Below are positions 45,101 through 53,504 of a stretch of 64,000 nt of DNA, in pieces (the first letter of the stretch is position 1; every line of letters begins with the position of its first letter). The position numbers and the translations under genes were made by a program. Under the pieces are notes generated by a model that saw nothing but the letters and a program-made list of their open reading frames with translations, was not told where the DNA came from and made no database searches. The DNA comes from Thermococcus eurythermalis (GTDB lineage: Archaea > Methanobacteriota_B > Thermococci > Thermococcales > Thermococcaceae), in NCBI RefSeq assembly GCF_000769655.1, contig NZ_CP008887.1, positions 1,054,001 through 1,118,000 of the forward strand, given 5' to 3'.

Positions 45101-46708
45101 ACCTCAAGGATAACAGCTTGGCCACAGACTGGATTCTTCCCAGTTTTAACGGATGTTGACGCGACATTCAACATAACTTACTATGGTATCACCGCTGCAC
45201 CAGTTACTGGAGAGATACCTGCTGTAGAGTACTCCAGTGGTGTTCAGGAGTTTAACTACACGATAATTAACAAGTACTACAGCATCCAGGGTAACGTTTC
45301 AGCGGTCGGAGTTGGGCCGTACAATGCAACTATCGAAAACATAGAAGAAGCGGACTTCGCGTATCTGTACTTTACAGTTCCTGAGGGAGCTGTAAATGCC
45401 CACTTTGAAATCCAGTACGTGAACGATTCAACAGCGGACCTTGACCTCTACGTGATGGCTCCAGACGGAACCAGGTATAAATCGGCGACTCCCAGTGCCA
45501 ACGAGGTAGTGGACATACCCAATCCAACGCCGGGAGTATACAAAATAATAGTTCACTGGTGGGTTTCCAACCCGGCAAGTGTTGAAGTTCCAAAAGTTGC
45601 AAACTTCCAGTTTGTCCAGTATGCAATAGTTCCAGGCACCCTCAGCACCAAGCAGACTAAGGTTAGCTTAGACACTGGAGGAAGCGCTAACGTAACCTTG
45701 ATGCTCAACGCGACTTCCAACGTGTTGCCCGGACTTAACGTCGGAAAGATTATCATAACGCCAGACATACCGTGGCTTAAGGGCAGTGTTACTACAACCG
45801 TGCTTGTGAAGGTAGGCGGTTCCTCCTTTGCAGTGGGTCTTGAAAAGGACGAGATTAAACTTGGTAAGGAGACTCCAGTCATCATTGTTAAGGACGCCCT
45901 TACAGGAGTCCCGGTACCGGGTGCTGAGGTATACATCAACGGCACCTATCATGGAGTTACGAACGAAAACGGAAAGCTCACGCTTGACGTTGGACCAGAA
46001 CTGCTCAAGCTTGGAGAGCACACCCTAAACGTCACAATAATGAGAGCCGGATATGCAACTTACAACGGAACCCTGAGGTACACTGTCATAGACCCCATTG
46101 AGTCTCAGGTAATTTCACCATGGGACACAGAGGAAGTTGAGCCAGTAGTTGTTGGCCCCGGAGAGGTCACCCAGGTTACTGTGAGCAGCGTGGAGATAGA
46201 AGTTACAGTCGATGGACCGAGCGGGGCGACTGCCTACGTTATCATGCCGCTCCCAATAGAGGCCACTAACATCAGAGTTTACGGAGACCACGTGGTGGAC
46301 TGGCACATTGAAAAGGGCGAGAATGCAGTATACGTCATCGTTGAAGTCCAGTTTGCATCCCCAGTCACTATCAAGGTGAATTACTATCTGCCCAAGAAGA
46401 TCTCAATCCCAACCCTAAACTTCCTCGGCTACCGCTGGTACAACATGTATAAAGAGAAGTTCGACGAGCTCTACCAGAAGGCCACTGAGCTCGGCGTCGA
46501 CAACGAGACCCTTCAGAAGGCGCTTGAGTACCATGAGACTGCTGAGGAGTACTACAAGACCGCAGAGGAGCTCGCAGGCGGCAACGTACTGGTGAGCCTT
46601 GCGGACGTCAAACTGCTCAGGCCGCTGAGGCAGGCGTACCTCCACGAGATGAAGGCAGTGAAGTTGCTCCAGGAAGCCATCGAAGAACTCGAGAACTCCG
46701 GGAGCTGA
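42194..46708 (+). CDS. Pyrolysin-like giant subtilase (S8 family), secreted
   Basis: A 1,504-residue extracellular serine protease. Signal peptide MNKKALSLLIVVVMLLAVVP to about residue 28, then a propeptide, then the catalytic domain: Asp190 in AVIDTGVDPGHPDL, His386 in GDHGTHVAGTIAANG, Ser620 in GTSMAAPHVGG. The 196-residue spacing between Asp and His reflects a large insert with WFNNPKKDPYDGSHHDSWAG, as in pyrolysin of Pyrococcus furiosus. After residue 700 come several beta-sandwich domains with many Asn-glycosylation sites, an Ig/carboxypeptidase-regulatory-like domain (VPVPGAEVYINGTYHGVTNE), and a C-terminal charged helical region (about 1420-1500). It degrades peptides for the fermentative metabolism; the C-terminal parts may anchor it at the cell surface. 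Codons are more A/T-rich than in neighbours. Confidence 0.93.
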   Translation: MNKKALSLLIVVVMLLAVVPVAYPGASAMGFPQTLNDKIKSLSEKMPVSRKTSTVIPKSVISEIVYAKAIGAKYVPLVVQLKPGYSPEVLKNFGFTIRKDFKHFGLVAVSISPDDIGSLYQASRYLEHVWVSRTYKLVPPAPHPNWFAGNVTLNLTEVKELADISTETTGAKDMWALGYDGRNVTIAVIDTGVDPGHPDLLWTTDGKPKIVDYVDLSYWDDLLEDYPFLPNKNVSGWFDTSMVVKAQDGVVTYAGRTFELPSNAVSKSGNYHIGHVEEWGVELDGDWFNNPKKDPYDGSHHDSWAGAILVVDNQTPGVYDLVYVDTDDDGSFADEKPLRVYRTAPGPGNVGAWIWNETIGQKKNFVVSELDSHGNWVVLGYDMGDHGTHVAGTIAANGFIKGVAPGAQLMVIKVGTDFKGYIPTEAIIDAFLYAAFGPDDEPNTGDEADAVSMSIGWTPIFQGWAPLEDDANVLDYVAELTGIPFSISAGNEGPEINSIGSPADAFNAIAVGAYIEKERMDWLDQHMFNTPEYGEEFFSVACAGCNVTGDPVSGFGMTTDAVVGFSSRGPTDTGLLKPEIVAPGDAIMSTMPLTMLGSYNPQGYHNAEPTIAYQYMQGTSMAAPHVGGALAILIGAYKEKYGVKPTVDMIKLSLELGADDLELPFSDQGFGALNITGAWNILDSFNGEVVNEPLVYSGYYARNIYYKDLIFGDPAFIDFATEWENETFNDTGLALAPDYDFPFGAFWIKNNGDRNITLKLVDAVPRAGDGQTILNDLRFFNMLKFFVYQEVETLNPSNLTVPAGGFLWLGFTTPYAFKDTLPPGLNELILYWDDPDTPLPVDVITPISIVVPEDIGTGNIVKNVHINKMDVPPTRIFFDVPEDVDLVGVTINQTAGGDLWTGIYYPVASSLIYDSLTTTGPGYPCNCTYTPSNPTNCSDYGGPFEATSISRESVNSPALMYGTWEIFPSTSRITAWPQTGFFPVLTDVDATFNITYYGITAAPVTGEIPAVEYSSGVQEFNYTIINKYYSIQGNVSAVGVGPYNATIENIEEADFAYLYFTVPEGAVNAHFEIQYVNDSTADLDLYVMAPDGTRYKSATPSANEVVDIPNPTPGVYKIIVHWWVSNPASVEVPKVANFQFVQYAIVPGTLSTKQTKVSLDTGGSANVTLMLNATSNVLPGLNVGKIIITPDIPWLKGSVTTTVLVKVGGSSFAVGLEKDEIKLGKETPVIIVKDALTGVPVPGAEVYINGTYHGVTNENGKLTLDVGPELLKLGEHTLNVTIMRAGYATYNGTLRYTVIDPIESQVISPWDTEEVEPVVVGPGEVTQVTVSSVEIEVTVDGPSGATAYVIMPLPIEATNIRVYGDHVVDWHIEKGENAVYVIVEVQFASPVTIKVNYYLPKKISIPTLNFLGYRWYNMYKEKFDELYQKATELGVDNETLQKALEYHETAEEYYKTAEELAGGNVLVSLADVKLLRPLRQAYLHEMKAVKLLQEAIEELENSGS

Positions 46709-46784
46709 CGCCCTCTTTCTTTCCTCTTGATTTTTCTACCCAAGACTTTTAAACAGGTTCATGGTTCTCTTCTCGGTGACGCTC

Positions 46785-47084
46785 ATGATATATGTCAAAG
46801 TTTATCGCGTTCAGGGAGAAGTCCTTCTCGCGGCGTGCGACGAGGAACTGCTGGGAAAGACGTTCCGTGAGGGGGAGCTGAAGCTTGAGGTCAAGGAGCG
46901 CTTTTACAAGGGCGAGCTTGTGGAGGAGGATAAGCTCGAGGAGCTCCTCAACGAGGCCACGATAGCGAACCTGACGGGCGAGCGCTGTGTCTCCAAGGCC
47001 ATCGAGCTCGGCTACGTTGACCCCAACAGGGTGCTCAGGATTGAGGGGATTCCTCACGCCCAGATGGCGAAGCTCCTCTTCTGA
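46785..47084 (+). CDS. DUF424 family protein
   Basis: A 99-residue cytoplasmic protein beginning MIYVKVYRVQGEVLLAACDE. The family is archaeal, with the conserved GKTFREGELKLEV and IANLTGERCVSKAIELG stretches seen here; function is unknown, although it is often found near translation genes. ATG 46785 follows GGTGACGC and a TATA-like TTTTAAAC (about 46747-46754). It lies 42 bp upstream of the NMD3 gene in the same direction, so a ribosome-related link is plausible. Confidence 0.85.
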   Translation: MIYVKVYRVQGEVLLAACDEELLGKTFREGELKLEVKERFYKGELVEEDKLEELLNEATIANLTGERCVSKAIELGYVDPNRVLRIEGIPHAQMAKLLF

Positions 47085-47126
47085 GACTTTTTAAACCCCT
47101 GACCAAACTCAAGGACGGTGAGAGAG

Positions 47127-48290
47127 ATGAGCGAGAGGTTCTGTTACAGGTGCGGGATAAGCGAGAGCGAGGGCGGCCCGCTTATAGACGGCCTATGCCA
47201 GGTCTGCTACCGCAAAGAGAACCCAGTCCTTCTAATCGAGGACGAAATCAACACCGAACTCTGCCAGAACTGTGGGAGCTACAAGAAGAGGGGCGTCTGG
47301 GTCGACCCGAAGAGCTACGAGCTTGAAGAGCTCATCTTCGAGGTCGCGGAAAACGCTCTCCTCGAGACGCTTGAAGATTCCCTCAGCGACAAAATCAGGG
47401 AGTACGAGGTCGTTCCCCCGGAAGAGCTTGACGAAATAGAGGACCTGCCCGTCGGCAGGGCGGCTGTTTCATTTGAGCCCGTGGACTTTCACATCGAATA
47501 CTTCCCGGCGATAATCGTCTATGAAGTCCGCGTCAAGGCCAAGACCCATGAGCTCCAGAGGGAGCTCCACGACGAGAGAAAGCGCGTTACGGTGTACGTC
47601 CGCCAGACTGTATGCCCCCGCTGTCAGAAGTTCCTCGGCGGCTACTTCGAGGCCATCCTCCAGGTTCGCGCCGAGGACAGGCCGCTGACCGAAGAGGAGC
47701 GGAAGGCAATAGGAAAGCTCGTCGAGCAAAAGGTCGACGAGATAATGAGAAGGGACAGAATGGGCTTCATCCAGGACACTATAGAGAAGGAGGAGGGGCT
47801 GGACTTCTACATGGGCTCGACAAGCTCTGCGAGGAAGATAGCTCAGGCAATAAAGGAGCGCTTCGGCGGCACGATAAGCGAGGCCTACGAGCTCGTTGGC
47901 ATTGACAGGCAGACGAGCAAAGAAGTTTATCGGACGAGCGTGAGCGTGAGGATTCCAAAGTTCAGAAGGGGCGACATAGTGGCCGACAGGAAGGGCAACG
48001 TCTACGAGGTCGAGCGCGTTGACGGCAAGGGCCTGACGCTCAGGAACCTTGAGAACTGGGAGAGCGAGCACTTTGACTGGAAGACCGCGAAAAGGGAAGC
48101 CATTGACACCGTTGAGCACGAGGATAGCGAGGCGATGGTGACCAGCATGAGCCCAAGGGAAGTCCAGCTGATGGACATGGAAAGCTACGAGACCTACGAG
48201 CTGAACAGGCCGCCCTTCGAGGTGAAGGAGGGTGAGGTCTATAAGATGGTTGGGGTAAAAGGCAGGAAGTACTTCAGGGGCAAGAAGTGA
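47127..48290 (+). CDS. NMD3 family ribosome biogenesis factor
   Basis: The archaeal homologue of the eukaryotic 60S export adaptor; in archaea a role on the large subunit is presumed. The 387-residue protein has an N-terminal zinc region with CYRCG, CQVCYRK, CQNCG, and CPRCQKFLGG, then a long domain with STSSARKIAQAIKERFGG and a C-terminal OB-like beta domain (RRGDIVADRKGNVYEVERV). ATG 47127 follows GGTGAGAG; upstream GTG 47118 is inside the ribosome site. A TATA-like TTTTTAAAC at 47087-47095 precedes it. Confidence 0.92.
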   Translation: MSERFCYRCGISESEGGPLIDGLCQVCYRKENPVLLIEDEINTELCQNCGSYKKRGVWVDPKSYELEELIFEVAENALLETLEDSLSDKIREYEVVPPEELDEIEDLPVGRAAVSFEPVDFHIEYFPAIIVYEVRVKAKTHELQRELHDERKRVTVYVRQTVCPRCQKFLGGYFEAILQVRAEDRPLTEEERKAIGKLVEQKVDEIMRRDRMGFIQDTIEKEEGLDFYMGSTSSARKIAQAIKERFGGTISEAYELVGIDRQTSKEVYRTSVSVRIPKFRRGDIVADRKGNVYEVERVDGKGLTLRNLENWESEHFDWKTAKREAIDTVEHEDSEAMVTSMSPREVQLMDMESYETYELNRPPFEVKEGEVYKMVGVKGRKYFRGKK

Positions 48291-48347
48291 CGCTTTTGCC
48301 CACCAACCTTTTTAACCTTAGGTTTTGAACCTCACCCGGTGATTCTC

Positions 48348-49673
48348 ATGAAGAAGACGGTAGTGATAATAGGCGGCGGTGCCGCGGGAATGAGTGCCGC
48401 ATCGCGCGTCAAGAGGCTCAAACCGGAGTGGGACGTCAAGGTCTTCGAGGCGACGGAGTGGGTCAGCCACGCCCCCTGCGGAATTCCCTATGTTGTGGAA
48501 GGACTTTCGCCGAAGGAGAAGCTCATGCACTACCCGCCCGAGGTCTTCATCAAGAAGCGCGGCATAGACCTCCACCTCAAGGCGGAAGTCATCGAGGTCG
48601 AGCAGGGTAGAGTTAGGGTTCGTGAAGAGGACGGGGAGCACACTTACGAGTGGGACTACCTCGTCTTTGCCAACGGCGCCTCGCCCCAGGTTCCTGCGAT
48701 TGAGGGAATCGACCTCCCAGGGGTCTTCACCGCAGACCTTCCCCCTGATGCAGTTGCCATAACTGAATACCTGGAGAAGCACGACGTTAATGACGTCGTT
48801 GTCATCGGCACTGGCTACATCGCCCTTGAGATGGCCGAGGCCTTCGTCGAGAGGGGCAAGAAAGTGACGCTCATAGGCAGGAGTGAGCGGGTTTTGAGAA
48901 AGACCTTTGACAAGGAGATTACCGACATCGTTGAGGAAAAGCTGAGGGAGAACCTAAACCTCCGCCTTGAAGAGCTTACCCTGCGCTTTGAAGGCGATGG
49001 CAGGGTTGAAAAGGTTGTCACGGACGCTGGGGAGTACAGGGCGGACCTCGTCATAGTGGCGACTGGAATAAAGCCGAATACCGGGCTCGCGAGGGAGCTT
49101 GGAGTTAGAATAGGCGAAACAGGTGCAATATGGACGAACGAGAAGATGCAGACGAGTGTTGAGAACGTCTACGCCGCTGGAGACGTCGCCGAGACGAAGC
49201 ACATCATCACAGGCAGGCGTGTCTGGATGCCCCTGGCCCCCGCCGGCAACAAGATGGGCTACGTCGCCGGGAGCAACATCGCGGGTAAGGAGATTCACTT
49301 CCCGGGAGTTCTTGGGACGAGCGTAACGAAGTTCCTTGACCTGGAGATTGGAAAGACTGGCCTCACCGAGGCGGAGGCGATTAAGGAGGGCTATGACGTC
49401 AGGACGGCGTTCATAAAGGCCAAGACGAAGCCCCACTACTACCCAGGTGCGAGGAACATATGGCTGAAGGGAGTTGTGGACAACGAGACGAACAGGCTCC
49501 TCGGCCTCCAGGCCGTTGGCGCTGAAATCCTTCCGAGGATTGACACCGCCGCGGCAATGCTCACCGCTGGCTTCACCACAAAGGATGCGTTCTTCACGGA
49601 TTTAGCCTACGCACCGCCCTTTGCCCCAGTGTGGGACCCGCTCGTAGTCCTCGCGAGGGTCCTAAAGTTCTGA
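48348..49673 (+). CDS. cdr: CoA-disulfide reductase / NAD(P)H sulfur oxidoreductase
   Basis: Flavoprotein that reduces CoA disulfide with NAD(P)H; Thermococcales homologues also reduce elemental sulfur in a CoA-dependent way, ending electron flow from ferredoxin-linked NADPH. The 441-residue protein has FAD motif [17 protein letters not shown], the single catalytic cysteine in [13 protein letters not shown] (about residue 42), NAD-binding [17 protein letters not shown] near 152, and [14 protein letters not shown] 48348 follows GGTGATTCTC. It has its own TATA (TTTTTAACC, near 48308-48316). Confidence 0.94.
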   Translation: MKKTVVIIGGGAAGMSAASRVKRLKPEWDVKVFEATEWVSHAPCGIPYVVEGLSPKEKLMHYPPEVFIKKRGIDLHLKAEVIEVEQGRVRVREEDGEHTYEWDYLVFANGASPQVPAIEGIDLPGVFTADLPPDAVAITEYLEKHDVNDVVVIGTGYIALEMAEAFVERGKKVTLIGRSERVLRKTFDKEITDIVEEKLRENLNLRLEELTLRFEGDGRVEKVVTDAGEYRADLVIVATGIKPNTGLARELGVRIGETGAIWTNEKMQTSVENVYAAGDVAETKHIITGRRVWMPLAPAGNKMGYVAGSNIAGKEIHFPGVLGTSVTKFLDLEIGKTGLTEAEAIKEGYDVRTAFIKAKTKPHYYPGARNIWLKGVVDNETNRLLGLQAVGAEILPRIDTAAAMLTAGFTTKDAFFTDLAYAPPFAPVWDPLVVLARVLKF

Positions 49674-49680
49674 CTTTTCT

Positions 49681-49857
49681 TCACTTTTTCATTAGTGCTA
49701 TGCTCCTCCCATTAGGGGTGAGTGTGAGGCCAAATGCCGCCTCAAAGCCCAATGAGGAAACAATTGCACCGCTTATAGCACTGCCCACAAGGTAACCCGC
49801 TGAACTCACGACGTTGTATGTCTCCATGGCGCTACCCTGTCCCCGAAGGCCGCACCC
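49681..49857 (-). pseudogene. C-terminal relic of an MFS transporter
   Basis: On the minus strand a 58-codon open stretch encodes LRGQGSAMETYNVVSSAGYL then VGSAISGAIVSSLGFEAAFG and ends in TGA at 49681-49683. This is the typical helix 11-12 region of a major-facilitator protein (RGxxxAxxxY...GYLxGxxxxG..). A stop codon lies just upstream (49858-49860) and no further MFS sequence continues on that side, because the region is taken by the channel gene promoter. I infer a truncated remnant left by deletion. Confidence 0.65.
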
Positions 49858-49915
49858 TCATATCTGTTCTGGGTGTGTAGAAAACCTTAATAGTCGCCCA
49901 GGTAAACTCAAAACG

Positions 49916-51352
49916 ATGTGCGAGTACGTCTACGAAAACGGTAAAAAGTGCCGTCTAAAGGCCGTCGAAGGGTCGAAATACTGTCCGCTCCACATCCCCT
50001 ATGAAGAAGGCGAGTCCTTAATGGGGGAGGAGATAAAAAACCTCAAGGACAAGACGTTTCAGCGCAGGCTTAACCGTGGTCAGAGCTATTTTGAGGGCGT
50101 CTACCTCTATGACGCCACTATAAAAGAATACCGGAGCGAGAAAATGCTTGTATTCAAGAACTCCCAGATTAAGAGCCTAGTAATCGAGGACTCCGAGTTC
50201 AAGGGGCTCATTCTCATTAACTCTACCGTCGATAGGGTGATACTCTTTCATTCCAAGATTGAGGTTCTGCTCGTCAAGGGCTCCACAGTCTTTGGGCTTA
50301 ACGTCCTTCAGGTTGACTTCTCCAGCAACATCTCGGTCAGGGATTCAAGCGTCAAGTACCTTATGCTGAACTCGACGCAGTATGTTGGTGAAAAGGCCGA
50401 GGAGAGCTACGGAGAGAAGAGCGCAAAGGGCGTGGTCGAGATTGCCGGACTCCGCGACGTGAGGAGGATTGGAATAAACACCCGCTATCCACTTCTCAGA
50501 AAAATCCTTGAAGAGCACGGGGTCAACGTCTCGGAAGGCGGCAGGAGGACCGTAAAAGTCAATTCTCTGATAATCCGGGACGTCTCTTTTGACGCCGCAC
50601 CCAGATACAAGCGTCAGGTCAGGCTTTCAATAGGCGGGTTTTCTGGGAATCTTGTTCTTGAGAACCTCGATGTGTTTGGTCATATTGAAATCAGCTGGAG
50701 CAACCTGAAGAGCCCGGAGTTCGTTCACGTGCTCATTCACAGCAACCTGATAATCAGGAAGTCCCACATTACCGTTGGGCCGACGTGGGCAATGACCGTT
50801 CTCCCGAGCCTGCCCATTGAGCTCACCGTTAGCGGGTTCATGATAATAGAGGACTGCCATTTCAACAACCCGTACGCCGAAGAGGTATTCTACCGCCTCG
50901 CGAGGACGAGCTGGGAGCGCAGCGGGGACTTTGAAAGGGCCGACGAGTACTACTACCTTGAGATGGTCGCCCGGAGGAAGGCCCGGCTGAAGGCAAGGAG
51001 AAAAGGGCTGAGAAAGCTCTTTGACCGTTTCGAAGTCCTCTTTGAGTGGCTCTTTGCCGACCTGACGTGCAAGTACGGGACTGACTGGAAGAGACCAATA
51101 CTGATATGGCTCTTCATCGTCAACGTCTTGTTTCCTGTCTTGTTCTTCGTGACGAAGAGTGTTCAGGGGCTTTCCAGCAGTCTAAGCTTCCTCGACTACG
51201 AGTACTTCAGCATCGTTACTGCCACGACGCTCGGCTACGGTGACTACCACCCGATAGGCGTGGGGAGGATTATAGCCTCAGTTGAGGCGCTTTTCGGAAT
51301 GTTTATGTGGGCGGTATTCCTGACGGTGTTCGCGAGGAAGTACATGAGGTGA
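49916..51352 (+). CDS. Fusion protein: zinc motif, beta-repeat domain and two-helix potassium-channel pore
   Basis: A 478-residue protein. Residues 1-28 hold C2, C12, C23 and H26 in MCEYVYENGKKCRLKAVEGS and CPLH, the spacing of a small zinc-binding motif. Residues about 60-340 are a regular run of short strands (LVFKNSQIKSLVIEDSEFKG, LILINSTVDRVILFHSKIEV) like a pentapeptide or beta-helix repeat. Residues about 345-395 are charged helix (ARRKARLKARRKGLRKLF). The C-terminus is a two-TM pore: helix IWLFIVNVLFPVLFFVTK, filter TATTLGYGDYHPIG (TLGYGD at 438-443), helix IIASVEALFGMFMWAVFLTV. Likely a potassium channel gated by its cytoplasmic domain. Start set by ATG 49916 after an AT-rich TATA (CCTTAATAG, 49885-49893); leader is short. 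Stop and next start are 4 bp apart. Confidence 0.8.
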   Translation: MCEYVYENGKKCRLKAVEGSKYCPLHIPYEEGESLMGEEIKNLKDKTFQRRLNRGQSYFEGVYLYDATIKEYRSEKMLVFKNSQIKSLVIEDSEFKGLILINSTVDRVILFHSKIEVLLVKGSTVFGLNVLQVDFSSNISVRDSSVKYLMLNSTQYVGEKAEESYGEKSAKGVVEIAGLRDVRRIGINTRYPLLRKILEEHGVNVSEGGRRTVKVNSLIIRDVSFDAAPRYKRQVRLSIGGFSGNLVLENLDVFGHIEISWSNLKSPEFVHVLIHSNLIIRKSHITVGPTWAMTVLPSLPIELTVSGFMIIEDCHFNNPYAEEVFYRLARTSWERSGDFERADEYYYLEMVARRKARLKARRKGLRKLFDRFEVLFEWLFADLTCKYGTDWKRPILIWLFIVNVLFPVLFFVTKSVQGLSSSLSFLDYEYFSIVTATTLGYGDYHPIGVGRIIASVEALFGMFMWAVFLTVFARKYMR

Positions 51353-51356
51353 TAAA

Positions 51357-52487
51357 ATGCGCGTCGGGCTGATTGTTAACCCCATAGCGGGCATGGGGGG
51401 AAAGGTCGCCCTCAAGGGCACCGACGGGGTTGTTGAGGAAGCTATCCGGCGTGGAGCGAGGCCAGTTTCGCCCGACCTCGTCAGGCTCTTTCTGCGGGAG
51501 CTGTCCCACTACCCTGGGGCCAGGTCCATAGTTTTTCTCACAGGGCCCGGGCCCCTCGGTGAGGACTACCTGCGGGAGTTAGGCTTTAAGTTTGAGGTCA
51601 TCCCCCTTGAAGTCCGCTACCGGGAGGTTGATGGAGTTGTAATACCCGACACGGGCCCGGAGCACACAAAGGCGCTGGCCCGTGAGATGCTCGACAAGGT
51701 AAGTCTGATACTCTTCGCGGGCGGTGATGGGACTGCAAGGGACATCGTGAGCGTCGTCGGTAAAAAAGTCCCAATCCTGGGGATTCCAACCGGAGTTAAG
51801 ATGTATTCCGGCGTTTTTGCCGTCTCCCCTGAGAAGGCGGTGGAAGTGCTTGTCAAGTTCCTGCGCGGGGAGGCCAGGCTGGAGGAGCGTGAGGTTAGGG
51901 ACATAGACGAGGACTCGTTCCGCCGTGATGAGGTCAGGGCAAAGACCTACTGGACTGCCCTCGTCCCGGTCGTGGAGAACCTCGTGCAGGGGAGTAAGGA
52001 GGCCGTGAAGGCCGACGAGAGTGAGGAGCTTGAGGCCCTCGCCGAGGCAGTCGCCGAGGAAATTCTTGAGAACGACGGTATCTACTTCCTGGGCTCAGGC
52101 TCGACAATAAAGCGCATAAAGGACAGTCTGGGCATAGAGGGAACGCTCCTCGGCGTTGACGTCGTCGAGGTGAAAGACGGCAGGGCGAGGCTCCTTGTCA
52201 AAGACGCGACGGAGCGGGACTTGCTGAGGTTCGTGGACGGGGATCCTAAGGTCGTCGTCACCGTCGTGGGCGGTGCGAACTTTCTCTTTGGGCGGGGCAA
52301 CCAGCAGTTCTCGGCGGAAGTCCTGAGGAGGATTCCCAGAGAGAACGTGCTCGTGGTCGCCACGCCCGACAAGGTTAAGGGGCCCATTAGAGTGTACACC
52401 GGGGACAGGGAAGTTGACGACAAGTTCAGGGGCTACCTGAGAGTTCGCGTGAGTTCGTGGATGGAGAGGCTTGTCAAGGTCATTTAG
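51357..52487 (+). CDS. ATP-NAD kinase-like protein (COG3199 type)
   Basis: A 376-residue cytoplasmic protein beginning MRVGLIVNPIAGMGGKVALK. The diacylglycerol/NAD-kinase signature LILFAGGDGTARDIV (GGDGT near residue 123) and GIPTGVKMYSGVFA identify the superfamily. The C-terminal half (GIYFLGSGSTIKRIKDSLG, VVGGANFLFGRGNQQFS) is specific to the archaeal/bacterial ATP-NAD kinase-like group, whose substrate is not settled. Its start is four bases after the channel gene stop, so the two are co-transcribed. Confidence 0.82.
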   Translation: MRVGLIVNPIAGMGGKVALKGTDGVVEEAIRRGARPVSPDLVRLFLRELSHYPGARSIVFLTGPGPLGEDYLRELGFKFEVIPLEVRYREVDGVVIPDTGPEHTKALAREMLDKVSLILFAGGDGTARDIVSVVGKKVPILGIPTGVKMYSGVFAVSPEKAVEVLVKFLRGEARLEEREVRDIDEDSFRRDEVRAKTYWTALVPVVENLVQGSKEAVKADESEELEALAEAVAEEILENDGIYFLGSGSTIKRIKDSLGIEGTLLGVDVVEVKDGRARLLVKDATERDLLRFVDGDPKVVVTVVGGANFLFGRGNQQFSAEVLRRIPRENVLVVATPDKVKGPIRVYTGDREVDDKFRGYLRVRVSSWMERLVKVI

Positions 52488-52539
52488 GCCCGCCGGAACC
52501 CATTTATACTTTCCCTGCTTTATTTTTTCGGGGATTCTG

Positions 52540-53445
52540 ATGAGGCACAGTAAGATAGCGTTTAAGGTTCTCGAAGCCGGGGAGCCGGTCTTCTACGACC
52601 CCGTTTACCACGGCAGGACGCTTAAGGTCTTTGGAATGGACGATTACCCGGTCAGGTTCATCTCCTATGCGGTCGGCGAGTACCAGAAGCTCGGGTATTC
52701 GGCGGTCGTTTTCGACACGACGGGAGAAGTTAAGGGCGACTTCGATACTGTGATTGAGGTTCGCGACGGTTCACCGCTTGGGCTCGACCCGATAAAGCTC
52801 TTCCGTGTGGGCTACTTTGACCCTTACACCGCCGTTTCCATAGTCCAGACGCTTTATGGCCTCGATAGGTCATTAACCGACAGGCTCTACGTTGACGTGC
52901 TCCTTAGGAAGGTCTCAAGCGTTCCTGAGGCCGTTAGAAGAGATGAGAAGTACTCGGAAGTCATACTTGAGAGCTACACACCGCTAGACGAGGCACTCTA
53001 CACGGGTGAGCTCCCTGAACTCAAGGGGAGCGTCCTTGTTAACCTCGGCGAAGCGCACAGTATAACCCTGGTTGGTGCCGTGTTCCTCACGCTCGCGGCG
53101 GCCTTTGAGAAGAGGCGCGAGACGGTTCTTGGCCTCGTTGACGGCGCCGTTCTCGCCTACACTCCCGCAGGGAGCGCCGCTCTGTCGCTCCTTACAAGGC
53201 CGCTGAGGACTAGGGTTACGGTCGTTGCCAGCCAGTATGCTACCGATTCGCTTCTGAACGTAGGGGGCCCAACTCTCCTTTTGTACCACGACCCCGACGT
53301 CCAGTTCCTTGTCTACGAGTCGAACGGTATCCCAATGGGCCCCGTGCGGAAGTACGTGAGCAAGGGAGATGGAGCATTGATATTGGTGAGTCCGGAGAGT
53401 GTTGACGTTATTTTTGGTGAGTTGCCCGAGGATGTACTCCAATGA
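52540..53445 (+). CDS. Hypothetical protein, possibly a degenerate ATPase-like domain
   Basis: A 301-residue soluble protein. I do not recognise it with confidence. RDGSPLGLDPIKLFRVGYFD and TAVSIVQTLYGLDRSLTDRL recall HerA/VirB4-type ATPases in the region after the P-loop, but no Walker A motif is present. The rest is alternating beta and alpha (GSVLVNLGEAHSITLVGAVF; LRTRVTVVASQYATDSLL). ATG 52540 follows GGGGATTCTG and a TATA-like TTATTTTTT; the open frame upstream overlaps the NAD-kinase-like gene and is not used. Confidence 0.5.
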   Translation: MRHSKIAFKVLEAGEPVFYDPVYHGRTLKVFGMDDYPVRFISYAVGEYQKLGYSAVVFDTTGEVKGDFDTVIEVRDGSPLGLDPIKLFRVGYFDPYTAVSIVQTLYGLDRSLTDRLYVDVLLRKVSSVPEAVRRDEKYSEVILESYTPLDEALYTGELPELKGSVLVNLGEAHSITLVGAVFLTLAAAFEKRRETVLGLVDGAVLAYTPAGSAALSLLTRPLRTRVTVVASQYATDSLLNVGGPTLLLYHDPDVQFLVYESNGIPMGPVRKYVSKGDGALILVSPESVDVIFGELPEDVLQ

Positions 53446-53504
53446 GTTTTTTTGTCCCTTAAAGTTTTTAAGTGGTTCTTCAAACTTTTACTGGTGAGTA
53501 AAAA

